Assembly (NCBI GenBank): GCA_964035545.1
Contig: OZ037773.1
Coordinates: 250,001 to 310,000, forward strand
Length of the DNA stretch: 60,000 bases
Origin: Bugula neritina
Lineage: Eukaryota > Bryozoa > Gymnolaemata > Cheilostomatida > Bugulidae
Direction: 5' to 3'
Made by a program: the position numbers and the translations under genes. Of this stretch, positions 25,101-38,300 are shown piece after piece (position 1 is the stretch's first letter; each line of letters begins with the position of its first letter). The notes below the pieces were generated by a model, which did not search any database, was not told the DNA's origin, and saw nothing but the letters and a program-made list of their open reading frames with translations.

Positions 25101-27971
25101 GTATAACAGTATTATAGAGTAGTATATCTGTATAACAGTATAGAGTGGTATATCTGTATAACAGTATAGAGTAGTATATATGTACAACAGTACAGAGTAG
25201 TATATCTGTATAACAGTATAGAGTAGTATATATGTATAACAGTATAGAGTAGTATATATGTATAACAGTATAGAGTAGTATATCCGTATAACAGTATAGA
25301 GTAGTATATCTGTATAACAGTATAGAGTAGTATATCCGTATAACAGTATAGAGTAGTATATCTGTATAACAGTATAGAGTGGTATATCTGTATAACAGTA
25401 TAGAGTAGTATATCTGTATAACAGTACAGAGTAGTATATCTGTATAACAGTATAGAGTAGTATATCCGTATAACAGTATAGAGTAGTATATATGTATAAC
25501 AGTATAGAGTAGTATATGTGTATAACAGTATAGAGTAGTATATGTGTATAACAGTATAGAGTGGTATATCTGTATAACAGTATAGAGTAGTATATATGTA
25601 TAACAGTATAGAGTAGTATATATGTACAACAGTACAGAGTAGTATATCTGTATAACAGTATAGAGTAGTATATCTGTATAACAGTATAGAGTGGTATATC
25701 TGTATAACAGTATAGAGTAGTATATCTGTATAACAGTACAGAGTAGTATATCTGTATAACAGTATAGAGTAGTATATCCGTATAACAGTATAGAGTAGTA
25801 TATATGTATAACAGTATAGAGTAGTATATGTGTATAACAGTATAGAGTAGTATATGTGTATAACAGTATAGAGTAGTATATCTGTATAACAGTATAGAGT
25901 AGTATATCTGTATAACAGTATAGAGTAGTAGGCCCTATATATGTATAACAGTATAGAGTAGTATATCTGTATAACAGTATAGAGTAGTATATCTGTATAA
26001 CAGTATAGAGTAGTATATCTGTATAACAGTATAGAGTAGTATATCTGTATAACAGTATAGAGTAGTATATATGTATAACAGTATAGAGTAGTATATCTGT
26101 ATAACAGTATAGAGTAGTATATCTGTATAACAGTATAGAGTAGTATATCTGTATAACAGTATAGAGTGGTATATCTGTATAACAGTATAGAGTAGTATAT
26201 CTGTATAACAGTACAGAGTAGTATATATGTATAACAGTATAGAGTAGTATATCTGTATAACAGTACAGAGTAGTATATCTGTATAACAGTATAGAGTAGT
26301 ATATCTGTATAACAGTATAGAGTGGTATATCTGTATAACAGTATAGAGTAGTATATCTGTATAACAGTATAGAGTAGTATATCTGTATAACAGTATAGAG
26401 TGGTATATCTGTATAACAGTATAGAGTAGTATATCCGTATAACAGTATAGAGTGGTATATCTGTATAACAGTATAGAGTAGTATATCCGTATAACAGTAT
26501 AGAGTGGTATATCTGTATAACAGTATAGAGTAGTATATCTGTATAACAGTATAGAGTAGTATATATGTATAACAGTATAGAGTGGTATATCTGTATAACA
26601 GTATTATAGAGTAGTATATCTGTATAACAGTATAGAGTGGTATATCTGTATAACAGTATAGAGTAGTATATCTGTATAACAGTATAGAGTGGTATATCTG
26701 TATAACAGTATAGAGTAGTATATCTGTATAACAGTATAGAGTGGTATATCTGTATAACAGTATAGAGTAGTATATCCGTATAACAGTATAGAGTAGTATA
26801 TCTGTATAACAGTATAGAGTGGTATATCTGTATAACAGTATAGAGTAGTATATCTGTATAACAGTATAGAGTAGTATATCTGTATAACAGTATAGAGTAG
26901 TATATCTGTATAACAGTATAGAGTAGTATATCTGTATAACAGTATAGAGTAGTATATCTGTATAACAGTATAGAGTAGTATATCTGTATAACAGTATAGA
27001 GTAGTATATCTGTAGTGTCTAGATTCTAGAGTACCACAGTTGTGAACTACTCTCGGAGGGCCAAACTGCACTTAATATACATGATTTACTAGGTGTCTAA
27101 ACCATCAAGACTTGTAATTAACAATTTTCTTTTTCTGCTGTTGTAGGCCTATGTATCGTATTTCCCTTCTACTTTTGACCAAATATAACAAAACAAAACA
27201 AACATGTGACATATATAGAGTAAGCGTAAGGCCACAGCGGGTTACCAGCGCAGGATGTGCGGGAGAACCTGTCTAGCCCGAAAATGGGCTGTGGTGTGCG
27301 GGTTTTCATGCTGAGCGGGAAGTGCAGAAAACTTGTGCTGGTTTGATATAATTGGCTGATTACCATTTGGCGAGTACACTTTTTTGATTTCAATTTGAGG
27401 TTTAGTTTTTAGCGAACTGAATTAGAACAGCTTCATATAGTTTGCATTTCCGCTTTTATCTGTAGGCGAGCAGTAAAGTTAAACTCCAAGATAGTTAGCT
27501 AATAAATATCCACACCCACAACACACGCATTGTGTGTGGCAGATTGCTCCGAGACAGGCTTTCAAAAATTTGAACCTGCATGAGGGAATCCTCTGTCGTT
27601 TGGCCTTACGCTTACAGAGTTAACTGAAAGATAAAAGTTATCAATAAATAGTTTGTTATGAGGAGAGGAATTCAAGGCAAAATTTCTAAGTTTCAAAAAG
27701 ACTGGAGTCTATTTTCTGCATACTTATTTATTTTGTAGCATACTGGAAAATAACAAGGAATGTTGCTGTTACCGTAGCAACAAGTGAAGATGAGATATTC
27801 TATGAACCTGGAATAACCCAAGACAACATTTGCTACTACTACGATGGCATATTGAACCAGAAGTACACAGTAATCAGGTGCAACAGGCCAGTGTATGGCC
27901 GATATGTGCAAATACAGCTGCTAGTTAATGATCCCCTTCACTTGTTTGAGGTGGAGGTGCATGTGAGATAA
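19129..27971 (+). CDS. Secreted PAN/apple + fucolectin (F5/8C)-like protein
   Basis: Four exons join in phase: 19129-19156, 20715-21020, 21622-21810 and 27739-27971 (stop TAA 27969-27971). They total 756 nt and 251 residues. The tiny first exon plus the start of exon 2 give a signal peptide, MASFKKWLK then VAAVLLTFG, with probable cleavage near QCQGQ. Residues about 22-105 form a PAN/apple-like domain (CAGLC, SCYAFKY, NCQISHC). From about 112 a fucolectin/discoidin-type domain follows: NKPASLSS, ICHSESEQNPWWRVDL, KILNRDQL, then GRYVQIQL and LFEVEVHVR. Such proteins are extracellular lectins, often of innate immunity. The NR-GD-CC fucose-site motif is not kept (NRDQL), so fucose binding is doubtful. 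Exon 1 was chosen because it restores phase and completes the signal peptide. Intron 3 (5.9 kb) holds a large array and a MITE. Confidence 0.85.
19157..20714. other. Intron 1 of the PAN/fucolectin gene
   Basis: AT-rich intron with an irregular ATAATATAATATGATAT simple repeat at about 19,560-19,780 and a short (TA)n run at 19640-19658. Nothing else is recognised. Confidence 0.6.
21824..27013. repeat. 5.2-kb array of a 26-bp unit in intron 3 of the lectin gene
   Basis: About 200 copies of a 26-bp unit (ACAGTATAGAGTAG then TATATCTGTATA, with ATATG, GTG and CCG variants) start about 10 bp after the splice donor at 21811. Occasional copies carry a 3-bp ATT insertion, and one (about 25931) carries GGCCC. 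On the minus strand this gives very long Tyr/Leu-rich open frames that are not genes. Confidence 0.97.
27220..27615. mobile_element. 396-bp MITE-like element with 15-bp terminal inverted repeats
   Basis: GTAAGCGTAAGGCCA (27220-27234) and TGGCCTTACGCTTAC (27601-27615) are exact inverted repeats. They are flanked by AGA on each side (27217-27219 and 27616-27618), a possible 3-bp target duplication. No transposase is encoded. It lies inside lectin intron 3, just past the minisatellite. Confidence 0.65.
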
Positions 27972-28131
27972 CTCCTTATCAGATTCAAACAATCACTGCT
28001 AGTTGGAATGCAAAGCTAGCAAAAGCATGTAGTGTTTTGTGTAAGAGATGTTGTAACATACTAATTAATAACTCTATTAGTACAAAAAAAAGTAAATCCT
28101 TAAAGGACAAAAGCCAATAGTTTTATTATAA

Positions 28132-28137
28132 GAAATA
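28132..28137 (-). terminator. Possible polyadenylation signal for GTF3A
   Basis: AATAAA on the minus strand, about 465 bases beyond the GTF3A stop codon. It lies within the 3' flank of the converging lectin gene. Confidence 0.35.
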
Positions 28138-28315
28138 TTAGTGCATTTTGTGTTGAATGTTTCTGTATATTTGTGTAGGTGTGCAAATATAAACAAATGA
28201 AATTGACACAGCGTAGCGTAACGTAACATCCTATATGCAGTGCTTCAATAGTATTTCTATTATATTCGAACAATGAATTTTGTTTATATTAGTGATCTAT
28301 GTTTTAATTTGAGGC

Positions 28316-28321
28316 AATAAA
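28316..28321 (+). terminator. Possible polyadenylation signal of the lectin gene
   Basis: AATAAA on the plus strand, about 345 bases after the lectin stop codon. Confidence 0.4.
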
Positions 28322-28383
28322 ATCAAATCATTTAAAATAGTAACATATTCATAACGCATAAATCAAAATATAACTTTGGAATT

Positions 28384-28583
28384 GCCACTAAACACTCCTA
28401 CACTACCCATAGCCACTAAACACTCCTACACTACCCATAGCCACTAAACACTCCTACACTACCCATAGCCACTAAACACTCCTACACTACTCATAGCCAC
28501 TAAACACTCCTACACTACCCATAGCCACTAAACACTCCTACACTACTCATAGCCACTAAACACTCCTCCACTACTCATAGCCA
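28384..28583. repeat. 28-bp tandem repeat between convergent genes
   Basis: About seven copies of a 28-bp unit (GCCACTAAACACTCCTACAC plus TACCCATA) sit immediately downstream of the GTF3A stop codon, between the two convergent genes. Confidence 0.9.
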
Positions 28584-28601
28584 CAGCTGGTAAGACTATT
28601 A

Positions 28602-29255
28602 TTAGTGATCTGAACTGCTATTCTGTAAATTCGGTAGAGTGGGCGGAGTCAACATACCAGAGGAAGATGTGGCTGCACAAAATACATGTGAAGTAGTGTT
28701 ACAGGTGGGTAGATTGAGGTGAACAGTTGCCTGGAAAGTTGGAATAGTATCGGGTGGAGCAATATTTATGTTGGGTGGAGATTCATTTAAGGTGGGCGGA
28801 ACTACGTTGGTGGGTGGGGCTTCTTTGGTGGGTGGAGATGCATTGGCTGTAGCTGCAGTTACATCTTCCCCAGTCACTAGAGCAACAGATGGAGAGTTTA
28901 TGATGGCCCCAGACACACATGCAGCAGGTAGAGGCTGAGCTGCTCCACAGTCAGAAGGGAGGATAACTCCTGCTAACCTATTGATTACAGGCACCTTGCG
29001 ATGTGCTTTGGCTGGATATTGCTTCTTGGTCTACAATAATATAGTATGGCTGCTGAACTGATTAATTCCAATGCTGAAGTACCGGACATCTAGTATCAAC
29101 ATTTACCAATACTACTACCGCTGCTGCTACTACTACTACTACTCCTATTATTACTACTACTACTATTACTACTGCTACTACTACTACTACTACTATTACT
29201 ACTACTACTACTATTACTACTACTACTACTACTACTACTACCACTACTACTACTG

Positions 29256-29289
<34 letters not shown>

Positions 29290-29359
29290 CACTACTACCA
29301 CCACCACTACTACTACCACCACCACTACTACTACCACCACCACTACTACTACCACCACC

Positions 29360-29391
<32 letters not shown>

Positions 29392-32300
29392 CACTACTAC
29401 TAGTACTACTACCACCACCACTACTACTACCACCACCACTACTATCACTACTACTACTACTATTACCGCTACTACTACTAATAGTCTAATACTACTACTA
29501 CCAATACCATTATTACCAATACTACTCATATCAATATTACTTTTATCAATACTGATCTTATAACCCTACCGTTGCAGCCTGGGTACTGTGAAACTTGACA
29601 TGTCTGTTCAGGTTAACCTGAAAAATAAATTTAAAATCACATCACTCTGCCCTACAGCAGACAACAGGAGAATAATTTGTTAACTAATATCCTGAACACA
29701 ACGAGAACCATGAGTAGTACAGTACATACAGGTGTCACTACACAGACAGGTGTCACTATACAGACAGGTGTCACTACACACTACACAGACAGGTGTCACT
29801 ATACAGACAGGTGTCACTACACAGACAGGTGTCACTACACAGACAGGTGTCACTACACAGACAAGTGTCACTACACAGACAGGTGTCACTACACAGACAG
29901 GTGTCACTATACAGACAGGTGTCACTATACAGACAGGTGTCACTATACACACAGGTGTCACTATACAGACAGGTGTCACTACACAGACAGGTGTCACTAT
30001 ACAGACAGGTGTCACTATACAGACAGGTGTCACTACACAGACAGGTGTCACTATACAGACAGGTGTCACTACACAGACAGGTGTCACTATACCGACAAGT
30101 GTCACTACACAGACAGGTGTCACTACACACTACACAGACAGGTGTCACTACACACTACACAGACAGGTGTCACTACACAGACAGGTGTCACTACACACTA
30201 CACAGACAGGTGTCACTACACAGACAGGTGTCACTACACAGACAGGTGTCACTACACACTATACAGACAGGTGTCACTATACACACAGGTGTCACTACAC
30301 AGACAGGTGTCACTATACCGACAAGTGTCACTACACAGACAGGTGTCACTACACACTACACAGACAGGTGTCACTACACACTACACAGACAGGTGTCACT
30401 ACACACTACACAGACAGGTGTCACTACACAGACAGGTGTCACTACACACTACACAGACAGGTGTCACTACACACTACACAGACAGGTGTCACTACACACT
30501 ACACAGACAGGTGTCACTACACACTACACAGACAGGTGTCACTACACACTATACAGACAGGCGTCACTACACAGACAAGTGTCACTATACCGACAAGTGT
30601 CACTACACAGACAGGTGTCACTACACACTACACAGACAGGTGTCACTACACACTACACAGACAGGTGTCACTACACAGACAGGTGTCACTACACACTACA
30701 CAGACAGGTGTCACTACACACTACACAGACAGGTGTCACTACACAGACAGGTGTCACTACACACTACACAGACAGGTGTCACTATACAGACAGGCGTCAC
30801 TATACAGACAGGTGTCACTATACCGACAAGTGTCACTACACAGACAGGTGTCACTACACACTACACAGACAGGTGTCACTACACACTACACAGACAGGTG
30901 TCACTACACAGACAGGTGTCACTACACACTACACAGACAGGTGTCACTACACACTACACAGACAGGTGTCACTACACAGACAGGTGTCACTACACACTAC
31001 ACAGACAGGTGTCACTACACACTACACAGACAGGTGTCACTACACACTACACAGACAGGTGTCACTACACACTACACAGACAGGTGTCACTACACACTAT
31101 ACAGACAGGCGTCACTATACAGACAGGTGTCACTACACAGACAAGTGTCACTACACACTACACAGACAGGTGTCACTACACACTACACAGACAGGTGTCA
31201 CTACACACTACACAGACAGGTGTCACTACACACTACACAGACAGGTGTCACTACACACTATACAGACAGGCGTCACTATACAGACAGGTGTCACTACACA
31301 GACAAGTGTCACTACACAGACAGGTGTCACTATACAGACAGGTGTCACTATACAGACAGGTGTCACTATACAGACAGGTGTCATGATACTTGTTATTGGT
31401 ACACAGTATGCCAAAAATTTAATTAATCTGTACTAGTTGGTACGTTCTCCATGCATTAACAATAAGGATGAATTAGACTTTAGACGTATTATAACTAACA
31501 AACAATTCCATGTCATAAAAACAATGAATTTGAATGAATGAAAATTCCATCATTTGATATAAGGTTCACTCTAAATAACCAGTAAGCTACGTCAACTATA
31601 AACTACAAATCACAACAAGTATCCCAGAATGCCCTGCTTACCAGATGTGGGAAGGTAGCTGGACATTGGTCACACTTGTACGGCAGCTCCCCGTGATGTT
31701 GAGCTTTGATGTGTTTACGTAAAGTAGCCACTCTGTCATAAGATTTGGAGCAGCCTTGGTGAATGCAAGTGTACATTTCCTTGAGAGAGGCGTGCGTCAG
31801 CTCATGTCGGTGGAGGTCACAAGGTCGTTTAAAGGTCTTTGAACATGATGAACAGCTATGGACTGCAACAGAACATCCAACTGTTTAATCAAGTAAGTTT
31901 CTTAGGCTAATGAGGAATGAGCTCAAGTAACTCAAACCTGCGAGTCACAAGCATAGTCAAAGTGAAAACACAGAAATGTGAAAACAATACAGAGAAATTG
32001 GAGAGCATTGTCTGGTTACTTTTCTTATGTTGTGAAGCAACGTGTGCTCGGACATCTGTCCACTTGCTAAACTTCTGGTCACACTCCTTGCAGGTATAGC
32101 CTTCGTGGGACTTCAAGTGACGCTTCAACCTACTGCTGAAAGTGAAGGTCTGGTTACATCCCTCAAATGTGCAGCTGTAATATGCAGAACCAAGACTAAT
32201 ATAGAATACTTAGTGAAGGCAAAGAACAAAATAGGTTTTAAAGGATTGCTCTATCTTGTCTAATAAATGGCCATTTAGGTCAAACACACATAATATTGTG

Positions 32301-35300
32301 TTTTTTCAAGCATGCATTGACAAAAAGCATTTGACCAAAGGTAGAAAAAGTTAGTTGAAGTTGAGGGTGTAGATTGGTAACAGCCAAAACGCCGATTTTG
32401 AAATGAGCTGGGAAATGTGACGTAACAGCGCCAGCATTCCTGCTGGTCACGTGACTATACAAATGAATAACTATAGAAATATGACTGTGAGATGTGATCT
32501 TTCAGCTCGTAATTTGTATATTTATAGAAGTGCAAATGTGAATTATCTCAATCTATAGTTTTTTGACATGTTAAATAACATGTATGTGATAACATTAGGC
32601 CATATTTTGCTTGAAAACATTAGAAAAAAGCATTGCAAAAACATGCATCCTTTAGGATGAATGCCTGCGATCGATCTAAACTAGGTCAGATTGTGCAATA
32701 TTACGGGCACACCAAAGCTGTAACTGCTTGAGCGTTATTGGTTGATGCTGTGCTCAGCAACCTTGAATACTAGCGTTATAGTTAGCACGTGCAGCATGGT
32801 TACTGGCGTTCACACGTCAGGTATTAGGCTATTCTTTTTCATGGCTGAAAATTTTACCTCCCTCAAAATTGGAATTTTGAAAAGCTGTTTTCTAGGCACA
32901 TATCCCTTTGCAAAGTCACAATTGTTTGCATACACATTAGATTATAGTTCATAATTATAATGTGATTGTAATAAACTAAGATTGAGCAATCCTTTAAACT
33001 CAACAAAGATGGACACAGACACATCTTCTAATAGTGAAACATAATTTATTATGCCATAGTAATACCATACCATAGACTAATATATTACAACACACCATTA
33101 ATATAGTACAACACACTACCAATATATTACAACACACTACCTATATATTACAACACACTACCAATATATTACAACACACTACCAATATACTACAACACAC
33201 TACCAATATATTACAACACACTACCAATATACTACAACACACTACCAATATATTACAACACAGCACTGATATAGTACAACACACTACCAATATATTACAA
33301 CACAGCACTGATATAGTACAACACACTACCAATATATTACAACACAACACTGATATAGTACAACACACTACCAATATAGTACAACACACTACCAATATAT
33401 TACAACACACTACCAATATATTACAACACAGCACTGATATAGTACAACACACTACCAATATATTACAACACAGCACTGATATAGTACAACACACTACCAA
33501 TATATTACAACACAACACTGATATAGTACAACACACTACCAATATATTACAACACAACACTGATATAGTACAACACACTACCAATATATTACAACACAAC
33601 ACTGATATAGTACAACACACTACCAATATATTACAACACAGCACTGATATAGTACAACACACTACCAATATATTACAACACAACACTGATATAGTACAAC
33701 ACACTACCAATATATTACAACACAGCACTGATATAGTACAACACACTACCAATATATTACAACACAACACTGATATAGTACAACACACTACCAATATATT
33801 ACAACACAGCACTGATAGAGTACAACACACTACCAATATATTACAACACAACACTGATATAGTACAACACACTACCAATATATTACAACACAGCACTGAT
33901 AGAGTACAACACACTACCAATATATTACAACACAACACTGATATAGTACAACACACTACCAATATATTACCCTTGTAATAATTCACTACGCCATATCACT
34001 GACCCGAATATCCAAGAATATTGAAACCTCACCGAAAAGTAGCTCTCTTTTCATGAACCATGACTTTATGATTGTACAAATTAGATCTCCTTCTAAAAGA
34101 CTTCCCACAACCTTCTTCTGTACACTAAAGTAAATGGTGATAGTTAGCTAACATCAGAACTTAATTTCATTTACTAAAACAAACTAGATAAAAATATAGT
34201 TGAAACAGTAACCCCTGCCTTATATTTGTGTTCACTAAAGCTACATGGTGTATTAGAGCTGCGCTGGTTAGTTAGGTTTGCATCTTCACCAGAGTTATTG
34301 CGTGCAGAACCATTCTGACCAGAGACACTGCAAGCACCACTTGTAATAAGAGATATGCCGGACACCTGGTGTACTAAGCCATGGTCAGTTGGGGTGGAAG
34401 GTAGCTCTCCCGGTGTCCCTGTAAGATGGAACCAGGAGAAAACCCTCATAAAAGAATAGTGTATAACAGCCAAACTGAAAGATACTAGACATACGCTAAT
34501 AATTTAACACCTACTTTTATTACAGTTAAGTAAAGACAAATGGATTTCAGTTGAAAAGTAATCAGAATTATAGAGAATCTAAAAGTTGTTTGGGAGAATT
34601 AAGTTTTGTGGGATGATCAAAATATAATTGAGTCATCTGGGGAGAGAGGGAGGCCATTCAGTTAGCTGAAACAGAAAACTGGTCATTATACATAGATCTC
34701 CAATAAAGGTGTCTTTACCTTACTTCTATACTATTTAAATGTTTAATTCAAACACCAAGTAAACCACTAGCGGTTTCTTCAATCAGGACAAAACATTCAT
34801 CAAAAATACTGTAAACAAGTCCAGTTCTAGTTTCTACAACCTGTTTTGACTAATTTTAGAACAAATTGTCATTTTTATGTCAGCAAGATTTTCCTCCCTA
34901 ACTAAACAACATTATCAAAATATTTCATCCAATCAAATTATTTCTTTGTCTCCGAATTTCGCATGCAAAAGACTCGTCTGAGTAGATGAAAAACAACTAG
35001 AAAATCAGGTACAGCTTACTGAGAGATATGAAACCTTACTGAGCTACAATTGTATAAGGGGTTTCAGTCGCTAGAAATATTCTAGAATAAGCTAACTTTT
35101 ACATTTAGTATAAACTTATCTCGCCATTACTTAGTCTAAATTATTATTGTGAAATATCTTCACTGGTGTTCAGAATTATTAATTTTTTTAATTTGCCAAT
35201 GATATACGGCCTTGTCAATAAGTGCCGAAACAATTTGGTAGACTTTGAAATTATCAACTGGTAGTTGTACTTTAGGGATGAAATTTAACTTATCTACAGA

Positions 35301-38300
35301 TTTAGTTTACTTGCACTAATTTAGCTTTTTAGTTATAACAAAAAATAAAATCACAGCCTCAATTATGAGAAAAACATATTTGGATGAGGGTCCTAAAATG
35401 TGTCAATATAGAAGTATACAATACATAGACACTTTAAGATTGGTATCAAAAGTAGTGAACAACCAAAAGGAGTCTCGATTTAAAAACATTTTCGCTGAAA
35501 CGATATGTTTTAATTGTTAAGCTTCAACTGCATAGAACCAAATTTTTAACACTCTCTTCTTTGGGATTGCTGATACAATTACAGTAATTATTAAAGCATA
35601 TCACTGAAGCAATAGAGATAGAGTCACAGAGTATAGAAGCAATAGAGATAGAGTCACAGAGTATAGAAGCAATAGAGATAGAGTCACAGAGTATAGAAGC
35701 AATAGAGATAGAGTCACAGAGTATAGATGCAATAGAGATAGAGTCACAGAGTATAGAAGTAATAGAGATAGAGTCACAGAGTATAGAAGCAGTAGAGATA
35801 GAGTCACAGAGTATAGAAGCAATAGAGATAGAGTCACAGAGTATAGAAGCAATAGAGATAGAGTCACAGAGTATAGAAGCAATAGAGATAGAGTCACAGA
35901 GTATAGAAGCAATAGAGATAGAGTCACAGAGTATAGAAGCAATAGAGATAGAGTGACAGAGTATAGAAGCAATAGAGATAGAGTGACAGAGTATACCATT
36001 TATGAGCTGAGCACCACCAGAGGTGACCTTGTGAAAAGTCTTTTGATGTCTCTTGAGTTTAGTAGACGTAGCATAAGCCTTTGTGCAGTTTTGTATCTCA
36101 CATTTATATGGTTTCTAAAACAATTGGCGGTGATATATATAAATATGCAATCAGATTAGACCACACTTATTTTGTTATCAGACATAAATCAACAAAACAC
36201 AGCATTGAAATAGTATTTTTTGGTCTCACAGTATCTTAATTAGTTTGTATGTTTTGGGATTGACTTATTAACCAGTTGGACTTCAATTTTGAGTATAGCA
36301 GTCTTAATCTGAAATCTACAGCAATTAGTAACATATGGTTTTATATAAATATTTAGTCTAAAATTCACTGAATCAGTTATACTCACACTGATGTGTAAAC
36401 CTATGGTCAAATAATTAGCATTCAGTCCTGTATTCATAGTTTGGAGTACTACAGTTGATCACAGCAATACTTATTGAGCTACTGCTTTGTAGTGATAGTT
36501 TGGTAATAAAGTTAATGGAACTAATGGATACTTATTATTACATCGAGTGTAAATGTTATGGCTAGTGTCATTACTGTGACATCTACTGTTATATTATAGC
36601 ATTATAGGTCAAAAAATTCTTACAGCATTGGCTGTTCAGATTTAAATATTTGTAGTAATAGTTACAGACTAAACCTGAAAGACATGCATAGTATTATATT
36701 AGTCTATTCTCAACAAAGAAATCTCACACAACATTTTCTATAAGCATAATGGCCATCAACACATCAAACCATCATTAGATTAAAAACTGGTTGAAAGCTT
36801 TAAGGGCATAGTGCCTACTACTATTAGTATAAATATAACTAAAAATGGTTAATACAAAATAAAATTGACTGTGAAAAATAGAACTGATGCCTAGGTAGTT
36901 GTTATAATGTCACATAGAGTTCACATCTTATTAGCTATAATTAGTAGATATATGACTTCTATGTGAATCATGCATTTTCTTATTATTGTCATAGTCAGCA
37001 TCTATATATAATGCTTGTGTAGTTATTGCTAAACAGTCAGTTAGTTGCTAGATTCCAAAGTGTTATTATCATTTTATATTCATAGTAGTTGTACCAAATA
37101 AATCAACATGTAATACATTACAAGTCAGCACCACCCTGTCATACACCACCAAGCATACCATTATAACAGTAGTACTTTGATACTTACATTCACAATGATA
37201 TGTAGGACTATGACTTTGTGAGTATGGTATAATCTACGAGCCCATTAAAATAAAACAGAAAAAAAGTTTAGTATGTAACTCAGTTAATTGTGATCTAAAC
37301 TGGACTAGGTGAGTAGAGTTGGGTATTAATAGTAATAAAAACATCAGTTGCCTTCTACTAGTAATAGCACTAATACTTATTACATAAGTTGTAATAATGC
37401 AATAATAGCTGACATAATTTTTGAGCCTAACACTAAAAAGAAATCCCATTAGTGTTAGTATAGGTATCATTATTTGAAAGAATACGAACACTAATAGTAA
37501 TACTTTTAACATTATACTGAGAGTTACAATAATACTAAAAGTAGTGCAAATAATACTTATATTGTTATTGTTGAAACTTTAATAATTACTATAAGTATAA
37601 CTATTAATAAAGAGTGTGACTAGAATGGGTGGCCACCCATTTTAGTCACACCCATTAAATTTAATAAAATATAACTGCTATGTAATGTAACTAATAGTAA
37701 TATACCCATAACTATAAAAATAAATATAAAAAATAGCATACGTAATTTAATAAATATTTCTAAGTGAAATCTAATCACTTTGATTTAATGCTAAATTCTA
37801 ATTTAATAGCAAAACTAAATCTAAATGCATTTGTAATAGACTAAACCTAATAGTTTTAACATTCAATTATAGTTAAAGTTATAATTGCCAATAATAATAA
37901 TAATAATAATAATAGTAATAGCCACAGAAGTTAATGTTATAACTTATAATTAAGACTTACAGCTAAAATTATAACAATATTAATAATTAATATTAAGACT
38001 TACAGCTATAATTATATTTATAATAATATTAATAATTAAGATTCGCAGCTATAATTAATAATTATAATAATAATTATTAGCGTTATGCTTATACTTTTAG
38101 CTTATTAGTTTTATTAGTCACCTTCGTTTATCAGTTTAACTAGTTATCATTTATTACCAAGCAGCAATATGAATATCAATATGAATATTTACTTTTACTT
38201 TTACAAATTTACTGATTTACCTCTCCTGTGTGATATCTCAAATGCCATTGTAATCGACTAGGTCGGTCAAACTTTAGAGAACAGCCTTCAAAGGTACAAT

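Noticed and set aside
21550-27071. Minus-strand open frames up to 1088 codons (Tyr/Thr/Leu/Ile repeats)
   Set aside because: They are pure 26-bp minisatellite inside a lectin intron; the frames exist because the minus-strand unit has no stop codon.
29062-29529. Poly-valine and poly-tyrosine/histidine open frames
   Set aside because: Triplet repeat in GTF3A intron 7; not conserved coding.
29730-31390. CRISPR-like spacing of repeats
   Set aside because: There are no unique spacers and the host is an animal; the array is a minisatellite.
29677-31436. Several open frames with HYTDRC/TQTGVT repeats
   Set aside because: 18/25-bp array in GTF3A intron 6. Splice phases of the flanking exons exclude it.
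33141-33986. 281-codon Cys/Val-rich frame resembling a cysteine-rich secreted protein
   Set aside because: 42-bp higher-order repeat in GTF3A intron 4; no signal peptide or flanking coding context.
35601-35999. Leucine/serine-rich repeat frame
   Set aside because: Product of the 30-bp intronic array.
36384-37233. Short AG...GT-bounded segments at 37188-37233 and 36384-36397 as GTF3A exons
   Set aside because: Joining exon 1 directly to 36114 gives the canonical TGEKPYKC finger linker in phase. The small segments do not form a complete finger.
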